From the NCBI GenBank assembly GCA_008828725.1, contig MEHQ01002735.1:186001-250000 (forward strand): DNA of 64,000 nt, read 5' to 3'. Of the stretch, positions 30,360 through 40,530 are shown piece by piece. Position 1 is the first letter of the stretch, and each line of letters starts with the position of its first letter. The stretch comes from Saccharina japonica. Taxonomy: Eukaryota > Sar > Phaeophyceae > Laminariales > Laminariaceae. Both the position numbers and the translations under genes were made by a program. The notes under the pieces are model-generated. The model saw only the letters and a program-made list of their open reading frames with translations, was not told the DNA's origin and did not search any database.

Positions 30360-30655
30360 TTGGTACCAGTGGCCACACCGGAAATTAAATTAACTCACGG
30401 CAGCTGTCATCCATAGGCAAGAATGTTTTCCTCACAAGCGGTTCTTCGCATAGGATGCAGCTCACCCTTCATGCGACCCGCCGAACACCTCACGGCCTTT
30501 CGCGCTTGGTGTTAGCAATGAATGTCTGCCTGGTCGGTGAAAACCCGACATGCTCCGTCCCGGCATTGTGGGGATGCGAGGGTCCATGGTCACACGACTG
30601 CGGCCATGCACGATATGCGGCTAATGAGTACCCCCCCTGCCCCCCCCCCCTCCCC
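30360..30655 (+). mobile_element. C-tailed dispersed repeat (family B), copy 7
   Basis: A near-complete copy: GCCACACCGGAAATTAAATT (also before copy 2 at 2,301), GATGCAGCTCACCCTTCATG, CTGCCTGGTCGGTGAAAACC, GGCATTGTGGGGATGCGAGG, ATGAGTACCCCCCC, then a C/T run to 30,657. The shared CGGAAATTAAATTAACTCA lead suggests the element starts around 30,365. Confidence 0.85.
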
Positions 30656-30659
30656 CCTA

Positions 30660-31325
30660 CATGAGCAGCCCTGGTGATACATGCTTTGGACCGTTTTTGT
30701 TTACCGTCGCTTTATCATTGGGGTTACGTTGAATATCACAGCCCCTACAGAGGTGCGTCTGAAAACAGCATCAAGCGCCATAATTATCACACCGCCTGGT
30801 GGACACCTCCCTCCTACTGTGCTCTACGCCCCAATCACCGTCGCCGGTATCAAAGGGTAGGTTTTGTGTCCAATCACGGAACTTGTCGCGTGTCATTGCA
30901 GCAAAATCTCGAAAGCAATCCAGTGCGGAATGCTATACACGGTGTACTGTTCGGGGCGTCGGCTAGAAACAGAGGTTTCATGTGATCATTCATGTGAGCG
31001 GTTACTCTAGTTTTTCAGCTGGGCAATGGCCTCTGAGGTGCAATCTTCCCACTTTGTATGATGGTGTCTGTATTCAGGGCATACGGTATCTACTGTAGGA
31101 CTCAGGCTTGGCTCAGGTGCCTATTTCGTGAAGCGCCACGTTACCTGGAAAGCGGCGCATGTTACGGTAGAGGGGCACGATGTTTTCTTTTCTGAGGGCC
31201 CTTGGTCAATTGACGAGCTCCATGCAACACCCAAAAACTGATTTAGGAGGATATTGAAACTGCTATGTACACGGGGAAAAAAATTCCACAAGTGTAACTT
31301 GCGGTTTCTAGAACCGATTAAAAAA
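30660..31325. other. Intergenic, no gene recognised
   Basis: A 103-codon frame (30,674-30,985) has no recognised motif, low-complexity signature or splice logic. It may be chance or an orphan. Nothing else was seen. Confidence 0.45.
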
Positions 31326-31332
31326 AGCTGCG

Positions 31333-31334
<2 letters not shown>

Positions 31335-31376
<42 letters not shown>

Positions 31377-31377
31377 C
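31335..31377. repeat. (CTGT)n microsatellite
   Basis: About 11 pure CTGT/TGTC units. A second, longer tract of the same motif lies at 34,254-34,322. Confidence 0.97.
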
Positions 31378-31379
31378 CA

Positions 31380-31800
31380 TGAGAGTCAGTCTAGGGTCAC
31401 CCACGGATACATTTATTTCAAAACTGCTAAACACGTACCGCACGCAACAGGTCGATATCCCTCGAGGAGGCGATCGTCATGGCCCAAACCATACCTAATG
31501 GGGTGCCCTGTGTGTGGATTAATCAGGGTTGGCTGCCAGCATCCCAAACGGAGTGGCGGGCCGAGAGGCAGCAATCGCTCGCCTGAGGTCAGTGTCTAAT
31601 TTCAAGTGGAATCGGATTTTATCCGTGTACGAGCAGAGTCTTTCCAAGCCACAGCTTTCTTCTTCCCTCCCTCCCTCCCCTCCCTCCCCCCCTTTTTTTG
31701 GCTGAAACGTTTTCCGAATGACATTCGTAGTAAAGCCTCCTTAACCCAAAACCGTCGGAATTGAATGATTTTGTTTTTGGTTGGTTTGCATATTTTTCGA
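31380..31800. other. Intergenic with a decayed family C remnant
   Basis: Around 31,695-31,760 the words GGCTGAAACGTTTTCCGAAT, GCCTCCTTAACCCAAAACCG and TCGGAATTG resemble the left part of the TIR family C. A CCCTCC run lies at 31,667-31,690. Otherwise nothing was recognised. Confidence 0.45.
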
Positions 31801-31808
31801 TCTACAAC

Positions 31809-31885
31809 TATTACGGGGGAGCATAGTAAACACTAGTAAATATCATATAATAGGACCAAATATTGTCATTAAAAGTAGTGCACCA
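31809..31885. mobile_element. Family H MITE, left half
   Basis: TATTACGGGGGAGCATAGTA then AACACTAGTAAAT and ATAGGACCAAATATTGTC, matching the outer terminal repeat of the family complete at 58,976, 55,597 and 63,275. The right half is not seen. Confidence 0.6.
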
Positions 31886-32119
31886 TGAAGGGGCGAGGAG
31901 ATACGAGGGTATTTATTTTTTTCGTTGATCGTGATAAAGTATGATATTTGGTAAAGTAATCGAGTACATCTATATCACATATTAAGATGATGTGTGAGTA
32001 TGTATGTGTTGTGTGAATAAGGTACTGTAGTGTATATACATGTACTCGTTAGGTACGAGGTTGTTCGTGGTATGGGGGGGTATAATTAATTAATTTTGCG
32101 AATGAGGGAGAAGAATATA

Positions 32120-32390
32120 GGACGTGTGCTACGGTAGAGGTAGCACGTTTGGGCTGAATCGTTTTCTGAACGATCGGGATCCTTAACCCAAATTCGTCGG
32201 ACTTTCATTTTTGTGTGACGAATAATGTTTTCAGGGTATACTTCGGTCATGATGAGATCTCTCATCCGGCAGCACTTTTTATTTTCCTCCAAAATCATTT
32301 TTTTGCGGTGAGAGGTATGACGCTCCTTATTAAGCCAGGAGCTCAGAAAAATCATGGCGCACCTCTATCGCAGCATGTGTCAGAGGTGTC
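32120..32390. mobile_element. Family C MITE, terminal inverted repeats
   Basis: The left end GACGTGTGCTACGGTAGAGG and the right end CACCTCTATCGCAGCATGTG plus TC are inverted copies. Inside are GGCTGAATCGTTTTCTGAAC, CCTTAACCCAAATTCGTCGG, GGTATACTTCGGTCATGATG and TTCCTCCAAAATCAT. The same interior is at 51,449-51,697. It is about 270 bp and non-coding. Confidence 0.82.
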
Positions 32391-32402
32391 AGTGTGAACC
32401 GT

Positions 32403-32450
32403 GGGTCCTACTTACTAGTGTTCACTATGGCCTCCCTTAGTAGGGCATGG
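32403..32450. mobile_element. Family H MITE, right-end fragment
   Basis: GGGTCCTACTTACTAGTGTT then CACTATGGCCTCCC matches the right arm of the 58,976-59,088 copy (GGTCCTATTTACTAGTGTTT, ACTATGGCTTCCC). It is adjacent to the family C element. Confidence 0.6.
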
Positions 32451-32516
32451 AATTGCTCATCAGGTATTACTAGTAATATTACTACAGTAGTACTTTTAGC
32501 TTCTTTCAAAATTTGT

Positions 32517-32838
32517 GCCGGTCGCCCCGGTGGTCTAACTGGTAGCCACGAAGCCTGTAGGGCCGGATGTCGAGGGTTCGATTCTCCCCATGGAGGTTTT
32601 TATTCTCAAATGACACCGACTGTCGAGAGCGCATATTATAGCGTGGGTAAGCAAAATTCGACGAAAGTTGACGAGGGAAGGAAGTGCTGAAATCTTCTCA
32701 CGATAAAAACCAAGGCAAGAACCGTAGCGGGGGAGGAGGGAGAGGAGCCTACTTTGTGACCCCGGATCTGAGTTACGACTAGGGAGGGAGAAAGACGGAA
32801 GTGCGAAGATAATGAATGGGATGGGAAAAAAAAAAAAT
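32517..32838 (+). mobile_element. tRNA-derived SINE, copy 4 (best tRNA-like head)
   Basis: The head reads GCCGGTCGCCCCGGTGGTCT then AACTGGTAGCC, a good box A. GAGGGTTCGATTCTCCCC is a canonical box B. Body blocks AATTCGACGAAAGTTGACGA, GCAAGAACCGTAGCGGGGGA and CCGGATCTGAGTTACGACTA lead to a GGGATGGG plus A12 tail (32,826-32,837). Confidence 0.9.
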
Positions 32839-33204
32839 CGGGGTGAGATATAGAGTTTTGTAAGTGACCAAACTCAGAAAAAAACGTGGTACATATCTAC
32901 CGTAGCATGCAACAGAGATAGTCAGAGAGAGTCGGGGGCAAGGGCTACTCCGGGGATTAAGAGTGGGGCTGTTGTATAAAGGGCCTTGGGGAGGACCTTA
33001 ATGCGTTCGTCGTCCAACGTCGAAGTTTGGCGCGAGGCCGCACAGAAGGTCGGCAGGTGCTTCCAACGACGGGTATAGAGGAAGGGGCGGAGGTCTTTTT
33101 GCGGAAATGGTGCAAGGCCGAGGAGGAGGCAGCGGCAGGGCGACACAGGACGGTTGCAGCCGCGACTCTAACCACTAACGCCGGTACTAGCGCGCGGCAG
33201 GAGG

Positions 33205-33350
33205 GGGGGGGGAGAGTGTACTCATATCGTGCACGGCCGTAGTCGTATGACCATAGACCCTTGCATCCTTACAATGCCGGGACGGAGCACGTTGGGTTTT
33301 CACCAACCAGGCAGACATTGCTTGCACCAAGCGCGAAAGCGAACCGTGAG
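33205..33350 (-). mobile_element. C-tailed dispersed repeat (family B), copy 8 (reverse)
   Basis: From the plus strand: a G run (33,203-33,212), GAGTGTACTCATATCGTGCA, GACCATAGACCCTTGCATCC, GGTTTTCACCAACCAGGCAG and TTGCACCAAGCGCGAAAGCG, the reverse complement of the family core. A second G-rich run follows at 33,358-33,390. Confidence 0.85.
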
Positions 33351-33419
33351 GTATTGCGGGGGAGGTTGGGCGGGAGGGGGGGGGGGAAGGGGGGGCCAGC
33401 GGTCTGCCCAACAGACAGC

Positions 33420-33860
33420 CTTCCCTTTTTTCCTTTTTCTTTTTTCCTTTTTCTTGCCTTTGCCTTTTCTCGTTTATTTTGTTTCTTCCTTTTTTCCTTT
33501 TTCTGTTCTCCTGCGTTTTTTCTTTTAAACAATAGGTTCACTCGTGCACCGGGTGCGGTTGGATGATATACGGGTGCCAAGTTTTCCATGAAACGGGGTG
33601 GAAGAACTCTGTCCCTATGGCGTTTTTCTTTTCTTTTCTTTTCTTTTCTTTCTTTGTTTGCTCTGCTTGTTCCTGTGTTTCTTTCCTTTTCTTTTTTTCC
33701 TTTTCTCTTCTTTCTTCCTTTTTTCCTTTTTATGTCCCCCCCCCCCCTGTTTTCTTCCTTTCCTTTTTTCGCTTTTTCTTTTCTTTGTTTTCCCGTTCTT
33801 CCCTGTATCGCTTTTTTTCGTTCTTCTTTTTTGGTCGCTTCCTCTTGGTCTCCTTGGTGG
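33420..33860. repeat. T/C-rich (TTTTCTTTTC) low-complexity tract
   Basis: About 440 bp of polypyrimidine interrupted by a short unique piece (33,525-33,620). It yields Phe/Ser/Leu frames on plus and Lys/Glu/Arg frames on minus. No protein is implied. Confidence 0.9.
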
Positions 33861-34253
33861 CGTAATCTGTATTTATGGTATCTCGGTGCTACACCGCCTT
33901 GCAGAGCCAGCGTATCGTACATATGTATCTGATACCTGGTATGTACGTATGCTCATCTCACTTTCTATTTCTGCCTGGGGTAAACGATTTGTTGCAGTTA
34001 TTACTGTACAACTACTCGTAACTGTGGACTGTAGTACACACCTGGTATGCATATATGTGCTTGGTACATACGCGTACTATGTTTTCCCGTTTTAATTTCG
34101 TTTCCTACCGAGGGAATTTTCCAGTGCATAGTCGTACGAATAGTACAAACCCGTAAATACGTGTACTTCGTATGGTGTTTAGTATGGAAATGGCCAGATA
34201 TTCACGTGTTCCCTAGTAGGTTTACCTAGGGTTCTCTATATCGGAAACTCCAC

Positions 34254-34254
34254 A

Positions 34255-34319
<65 letters not shown>

Positions 34320-34325
34320 GTCTGT
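34254..34325. repeat. (CTGT)n microsatellite, 17 units
   Basis: Pure TGTCTGTC run, then TGTGTCTGTA. Confidence 0.97.
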
Positions 34326-34926
34326 AAATGGGTAGCGCGACCCAGAGCGGTTCAGCCCTGCCTTGTCCCATGTGAGTACGGAGGCCGGGTGACACAACCC
34401 GCAGAACACCGGGTCCCATGCCGTGCCGAGCCGTGACCGTGGCACAATCCCGACGCAGTTCTGACAACCATCTAGCCAGCGTACCTGCTGACTTACTCGT
34501 ACAACTTTTGGATTACTATTCTGGCAGCTGATTGATCGCCCAAATACATGCCAGTGATCACTGACTATTTGTAGAAGGTCAGTGCTGAAAAAAACCATCT
34601 AGGTTCTATCACACCCGGGGAGGATAGCGTCCCGTTCCTGGATCATAAATCCTTCCAAATATCTAAAGCTCCGATGAACCGGGGACGAAAAAGGTGATTT
34701 CCAGGGTCGACACTGCCCCGCACGGTATGGAAATCCCACCCCCACCAGTTGATCACTGATTGGCTGAGGCTCAGGGAGCCAGCGGCACCCGGATATGATA
34801 TCAGCTAATCCCCGGACCAGAGATCCTTCCGAACATCTACAACTCCAACAACCAGGGGACGAAAACGGACATCCCCCGGTTCGATACCGGCCCGCAAGGT
34901 GTGGAAACCCCAACACCACTGGCTGA

Positions 34927-35879
34927 TGTAATGGTATGGGCTAGGAAGGCCGGTAATTACCTCTGCATAGGTAATTGATCCGTTTTCGTATAACTTGGAT
35001 GGCATTCGTATTCGGTATTCGGGGTATTTATAATATCTGTGGGCCATACTTGAAGCCCATCCCGAGGCAGATGTCATCTGGCTCGGGGATTAATATAAGC
35101 TGCTTCTCTTCTACGCTTGACTCTACGGAAAGTGAGTAACACCAAGGATGCTTAATAGACAAACCTGCAAGGGGATACTCTGTGTCTCACCCAGTCTTAT
35201 CACACGTGGCGTCGTCGGCATTGCGACTAGTCTTCTAGCTCTTTGGTCCGACCCTTTCGGGTTTTGTTTCTTTCTTTTCATGTGGAGTTTCTCGTACGAG
35301 TACACACGGAAAAGTGGCATCATCTATCCCATCGAGCCTTGCCCCTGTCTCCCTCGGATGGCATCTCAACATGGAGTGGGTCCTCTTCCCCCTCCAGTGG
35401 CGACCACTACAGCAGAGCAACGGCAAGGGCCTCCTGCTGGTCGTCGCATGCACGCTGGCCAAGGACGACTTTTCAGGCTAGCAACTTAGAGGTGTGGGAG
35501 GGGTTTTGAGGAGCCGCATCTTCGACTCATGTTCTAATTCGGGGAACTGGGATTTCCCCGTTTTTCCCATATTTCTGCATATATGGCGCATCAGGGTGGG
35601 CTAGTGTAATGGTATGGGCTGGAAGGCCGGTAATTACCTCGCATAGGTAATTGATCCGTTTTCGTATAACTTGGATGGCATTCGTATTCGGTATTCGGGG
35701 TATTTATAATATCTGTGGGCCATACTTGAAGCCCATCCCGAGCAGATGTCATCTGGCTCGGGGATTAATATAAGCTGCTTCTCTTCTACGCTTGACTCTA
35801 CGGAAAGTGAGTAACACCAAGGATGCTTAATAGACAAACCTGCAAGGGGATACTCTGTGTCTCACCCAGTCTTATCACA
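34927..35879 (+). mobile_element. TRIM-1: complete miniature LTR element
   Basis: Two direct repeats, 34,927-35,204 (278 bp) and 35,605-35,879 (275 bp), both start TGTAATGGTATGGGCT, end AGTCTTATCACA and differ by about three single-base gaps. They flank 400 bp of internal sequence without gag, protease or reverse transcriptase. Perfect 4-bp duplications CTGA (34,923-34,926 and 35,880-35,883) bracket the element. They restore the host monomer sequence CACTGGCTGATTGCTG. These features fit a terminal-repeat retrotransposon in miniature. A convincing primer-binding site was not identified; a purine patch CAGGGTGGG precedes the right LTR. The near-identity of the LTRs suggests recent insertion. 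Confidence 0.88.
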
Positions 35880-36508
35880 CTGATTGCTGATTTGGCTGGG
35901 GTGCTGGAGTTCACAGAGTCAGCGCGCCGTGAGAATTGCCCCTCGGGGTAACGGCGAGGTCCCGCCAGCACCCGGGGATGATAACGTCCCATCCCCGATC
36001 ATAAATCCTCCATACATCTACAACTCCAACAACCCGGGACGAAAACGGACACCCCCGGGTCGATACCGCCCCGCAAGGTGTGGAAACCCCAACCCCACCC
36101 TGGCTGACATGATTGGCTGGGGCTCATAGACCAGCGCGCGGTGAAGAGTTGGCCCCCGGGGCAACGGCGAGGTCCCGCCGCACTCGGGGAAGATAAGGTC
36201 CCATCCCCGGTATCGGAAATTATTCCATACATCTGCAACTCCAACAAACCGGGGACGAATACGGACACCCCTGGGTCGATACCGCCCCGCATGGTGTGGA
36301 AACCCCAACCACTGGCTGATTGCTGTGCTGGGTATGTCAGCGCCGAGTTGCCTCGGCAACGGCGAGTCCCGCCGCACCCGGGGATATATCGCCATCCCCG
36401 GATCAGAAATCCTTCCATCCATCCACAACTCCAACAACCCGGGGGGACGAAAACGGACACCCCCCAGGTCGATACCGCTCCGCAAGGTGTGGAAACCCCA
36501 GCCCCACT

Positions 36509-36945
36509 TGTGGTGGAAATCGAGTTAAAAGGCTAAAACTCTTGTACTCGTCGTTTGTTGATCGACATTTTTAGTCTACTTTCCCTCAATGGCGTCGCAG
36601 GCAGGGCGTGAGATTCTGAAGAGTGAGGTCGGTGGTTCGATCCTCACCTTCATCCCATAAAAGAGAGAAAAAATGGGAAAAATCTCATGTTCAAGAACTG
36701 TAAAACTCACTCACTTAGAAAACACCCAGAAAATAACGATGAGAGCAATGCGATCATTGCATACTGAGTCCAGTACCGAAAAGTCGGAGGTAAAACTTGG
36801 ATACTCAGAGTCTCATCGGGGTTCCTGACTTACACCGAAGAGATAAGTCAGGTTTAGTGAGGGAGAATGTGGTGGAAATCGAGTTTAAAAGGCTAAAACT
36901 CTGGTAGCGTTTGTTGATTGACGTTTTTAGTCTACTTTCCCTACA
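36509..36945 (+). mobile_element. TRIM-2: second miniature LTR element
   Basis: Terminal direct repeats 36,509-36,588 and 36,868-36,945 (about 80 bp, TGTGGTGGAAATCGAGTT to TAGTCTACTTTCCCT.CA) flank about 280 bp. A purine tract GTGAGGGAGAA abuts the right repeat, as a polypurine tract should. Perfect 4-bp duplications CACT lie at 36,505-36,508 and 36,946-36,949. The internal region contains TGGTTCGATCCTCACC, a canonical box B-like word, after GGCGTCGCAGGCAGGGC. No protein is encoded. It is unrelated in sequence to TRIM-1. Confidence 0.87.
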
Positions 36946-36986
36946 CACTGGCTGATTGCTGATTTTTCTGGGACTTATAAGGCCAG

Positions 36987-37301
36987 TGTAATGGTATGGG
37001 CTAGGAAGGCCGGTAATTACCTCTGCATAGGTAATTGGTCCGTTTTCGTATAACTTGGATGGCAGTTCGTATTCGGTATTCGGGGTATTTATAATATCTG
37101 TGGGCCATACTTGAAGCCCATCCCGAGCAGATGTCATCTGGCTCGGGGATTAATAAAAGCTGCTTCTCTTCTACGCTTGACTCTACGGAAAGTGAGTAAC
37201 ACCAAGGATGCTTAATAGACAAACCTGCAAGGGGATACTCTGTGTCTCACCCAGTCTTATCACACGTGGCGTCGTTGGCATTTCACCCAGTCTTATCACA
37301 C
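36987..37301 (+). mobile_element. TRIM-1 derivative: LTR plus a second LTR 3' end
   Basis: A full LTR (36,987-37,264, TGTAATGG to TTATCACA) is followed by the first internal bases CGTGGCGTCGTTGGCATT (as after LTR 1 of TRIM-1). It then jumps to the final LTR bases TCACCCAGTCTTATCACA. Duplications CCAG flank the whole (36,983-36,986 and 37,302-37,305). It is therefore an element whose interior and most of the second LTR were deleted, not a simple solo LTR. Confidence 0.82.
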
Positions 37302-37548
37302 CAGTGCGCGGCGAGAGTGCCTCCTCGGGGCAACGGCGAAATCCCGCCGCACCCGGGGACGATAGTATCCCATCCCTGGACCAGAAATCCTTCCATGCAT
37401 CCACAACTCCAACAATCTGGGGACGAAAACGGACATCCCCCGGGTTGATACCGCCCCCCATGGCGGTTCCAAGTTTTCAGTTCAGAGTGGTACATCACAG
37501 CACACTGTTAATGCGAGTATATACTATATATAGTAAAAAATAAAAAAA

Positions 37549-37657
37549 AACAACAGCTGTGAGCTCGAGGATTTCGTCGAAGCTCATCTTTGCTAGCTGA
37601 GTGTAATACTTCGATCGCGCGTACTTACGGATTTTATATGTCCTCATGTAGGATGTA
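37549..37657 (-). repeat. Family I (MSFDEIL-type minus frame), copy 3
   Basis: Matches 4,462-4,570 almost exactly. The minus-strand reading again passes through RTYKIRKYARSKYYTQLAK then MSFDEILELTAVV, and an A-rich run (37,535-37,551) is at its end. The two copies diverge abruptly outside this block. Confidence 0.75.
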
Positions 37658-37659
37658 CA

Positions 37660-39200
37660 TCCCGTATGAGGGGGACACAATCTGAGGCTGTAGAATTCAG
37701 GAAGTGTGTGTCTATTTGTGGGGGACTATATGTACTATACCACGAACTTACATACTACTACTATGGGCAACGCAACGCTATCGCCACGGGCGGAGCCGTG
37801 GCCGTACCGCTAGTTATTATGCATACGTCAGCTTATGCATTAATAACATAGTTTTTTTTCCCTTTTTTTTTTTTCTTTTGCCGGATTTGTCCCGGACAAA
37901 CTCCATACTCACTCGTACGTACGCGTACAGGTGGGCCAAGGTTTGGGGTTAAAGTCATTACAACAGTAGGTTTGATGGCTTTGATGGGGCTTTATCCAAA
38001 ATACCGTCTTCTCATAACACTGAAACCACACAACGCACACACAAAACACAAAATGTCGCTTTTTTCCATACTGTATCCTATCCTATATACGTTCATCGAC
38101 TGACATGCCTTGCCTTTCGCGTGCCCGATTTCGGGAAATACATAATAACTACCTCCGATTCTGGTACGAAGTAGAATGTATAGGCGGCTCTTATTTTTTT
38201 CCGGTCCTCCTCAAAAATTAGATTTTGAATCTGTCCTGCGACCTATGACCACGGGCTTGCAGTGTTGTTGTGGCGATTGGTTAATCTGAGAATATCAGCA
38301 ACGTATCAATACTCGTGATGAAGGTATACGAGTACATATCAGACATATGATATGCATGTGAATGGTGTATGGGTGACACAAGAAGAGCTGCACATACATG
38401 TCAGATGGCAAATAAAATGACGAATGGAATAATAATAATCAATTTGGCATACGAAGCTCGTATAGATAGTGGTCGTACTCACACTCGTAGATTGAGGTCC
38501 TCTACGAACGAACAACGAAGAGATAACCTATCTATCACAAGTGTTTACATTTTGTTGTGTTCTTGGATGCACATACATACATACATAGAATGTTAATAAT
38601 GTCGTCAATTATTTGCGATTGATTGATCAGCCCTTCTACGAGTAGCCAGCAAGAAAAATACTACTCGCGCCCTCAGATTTTTCCGAAACCTCAATCAATG
38701 TATCATGGCTGCATTCACCGAGCGCCAGGTATATAATACTGCTGGATATTTTTTTGTGTCTAGTCATAGACTGAACCAGGCGGCCCCGGGACACACTTTT
38801 TATGTACGTACGTGCGTATAACTTGGACACGATATGATATCACACGATTGAACTGACTGTGCGATTTGCGAGAGGGCCCAACGGAACGGCGAAAGAGAGA
38901 GGATATCGATCGCACGAAGAGACGGAGGGACGGAGGGGTACGCCCGGTACGCCGTTTTCGGTTTTTGGTTTTTCGCTTGGTTGTGGGGCGACAGTTATTT
39001 ACTGGTAACGGATTATTATGACGCACCATTTTCTACAGAAAGTAGTAGTAGTAGTAGGTGGATCACCCGTAAAGTAACAGTCAGTGCAGCAGCTGCTGCT
39101 GCTGCAGTATCATATACCTGGTATATGTCTTCGCTCTCTCTCTCTCCACGCTTTTTTTTGTCATTACTCACAACGATATACCCTTGTTTGAAGAAACCAA
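37660..39200. other. Intergenic, no gene recognised
   Basis: Mostly unique AT-rich sequence with a T-rich patch (37,850-37,876). A CAG/CTG patch (39,088-39,106) and a (TAG)n patch (39,043-39,057) occur. No exon-like segment or mobile element could be supported. Confidence 0.45.
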
Positions 39201-39206
39201 GGTAAG

Positions 39207-39207
39207 A

Positions 39208-39245
<38 letters not shown>

Positions 39246-39302
39246 GCAAGCCAGCCAGGTCAACAGAGGACTGCAGCAGCAACAACAACAACAACAACAG
39301 CG
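39207..39302. repeat. (GCA)n and (CAA)n trinucleotide tracts
   Basis: About 12 GCA units (39,208-39,243) and a later CAGCAACAACAACAACAA tract (39,273-39,300). On the minus strand this reads poly-Ala or poly-Leu; coding use is unsupported. Confidence 0.95.
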
Positions 39303-39309
39303 TGAGTAC

Positions 39310-40525
39310 TTCTCTGCCTTGTGGACTAAGTAAGGTGCTAGAAGATGCAGGGGGGGTGGGTAGATGTCAAGATCATGACGGTGTAAACAATCCCAGCAGC
39401 ATGTACGTACAGACAGTCGGTTCTTCTACGAAGAGAGGTTTCAGGATGATTGCGGAAGATTTTTGCCCATGAATGTGTGGATGGATACGTGTGTATGTAT
39501 GCACGATGCGTGTGTTCTTTTCATTCCACCCCATTCGACATCCAGCTTTCTTTGTAAACTGCGTGGGTTTTGCGGGGAACACAAAAAGTTATGACAGCTG
39601 TGGAACTGAGGGCGGGTGACATATATACGGTACGGCGGTCTCGTAATATCTCGGGGGCTTCTTCACACATTTGTCTGCTGTATGTACAGTAGTACCAGGT
39701 AACACAGAAGAAGGTATATACGAATGCCCTTATACAGCAAGCAGCAGTGGCTACCCTAAAAACAATAATAGCCAATCGTTACATAGGTATTCCCACTATT
39801 AAATACTCGTAGACGAGTTGCACGACTCGCGCGCAGCAACAAACTCTCACACTATATTTCGCACCTCGGGCAGACAATCGACTCTACTACTACTACTGCT
39901 GTAGTTAGTTGTATGCAGAGATCCTTCAGAACAGATAGAAATCTATGCCTGGTCTTTACCAGAGTACATTACCAGGTATCTATAATATAGGGTTACTCGT
40001 ATAGGGTTAGGGTTTGGGTTTGCTCACCACGTCGCCGAGTGGAAGCCATATTATATGCACGATCTACTTGTAGGAAATGTTTGTTTATCTTTCCTTGGTT
40101 GGGCACCTGGTTGGGCACCTGGTACCAGGTATGTACTGCACTGCATGCAGTAGTAGAGTACGTATGCATTCAGATCCTGCACGATACATCGCAACGGCCG
40201 GGTATAGGATCTACTACTACTACTGCTGCTGAACGTAGTGTAGGTAGACTACCACCTACAAATACTGCTGTTAGATCTGCAGTGCTGCTGGTGATCTGTC
40301 AGACCTGTGTATTTATATTATTCATACGTACAGGCGGTGCTGCTGCTATTTCCATATCACGGGGGACAAAGCGCAAAGCAGCCGTCAGAGGGCAGTAGGG
40401 GACTCTCGCGACTTGGTGCAATGGGCGGCGACCTGCAAATAAATGCCAAGAATAATAAAAAAAAAACCATGCCGGGCAAACACGAGAAGTTCAACGCGGA
40501 ACAACAAAATCAATGGAGAGAGGAA
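39310..40525. other. Intergenic, no gene recognised
   Basis: It contains several TACCAGGTA words (39,692, 39,971, 40,122) and ACTACTACTACTGCTG-type runs. A short TAGGGTTAGGGTTTGGGTTT word at 40,003 is an isolated telomere-like string. Confidence 0.45.
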
Positions 40526-40530
40526 AATCT

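Larger units (their letters stand above)
34600..37465. repeat. GC-rich 185-215 bp repeat array (host of TRIM insertions)
   Basis: At least six monomers share CACCCGGGGATGATAACGTC, CCTTCCATACATCTACAACT, CCAACAACCCGGGGACGAAA, ACGGACACCCCCGGGTCGAT, ACCGCCCCGCAAGGTGTGGA and AACCCCAACCCCACTGGCTG. They lie at about 34,600-34,750, 34,751-34,926, 35,880-36,100, 36,101-36,315, 36,316-36,508 and 37,302-37,465. Two TRIM-like elements and one derivative interrupt them at precise points. GGGTCGATACC resembles a box B, but no box A was found. Minus-strand frames give repeated Pro/Gly/Arg peptides that I do not take as protein. Confidence 0.85.

Noticed and set aside
30674-30985. 103-codon ORF with aromatic and charged residues
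   Set aside because: No recognised family, no signal peptide, no splice partner. Length is within chance for this sequence, so it is only noted.
32517-32600. A genuine tRNA gene
   Set aside because: Box A and B are good, but the same head is fused to a conserved non-tRNA body and A tail at several loci, so it is a SINE. I could not fold a full cloverleaf with a matched acceptor stem.
33269-33922. 217-codon Lys/Glu/Arg-rich minus ORF
   Set aside because: It is the complement of a T/C-rich low-complexity tract fused to a family B repeat.
35999-36485. 153-155 codon minus ORFs with repeated Gly/Arg/Pro/Cys peptide
   Set aside because: They traverse three monomers of the GC-rich array. Open frames follow from GC content and unit length, and no domain is recognised.
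39016-39297. Poly-Ala/Leu ORFs around the CAG tracts
   Set aside because: Frames through GCA/CAA repeats; no conserved segment outside the repeats.
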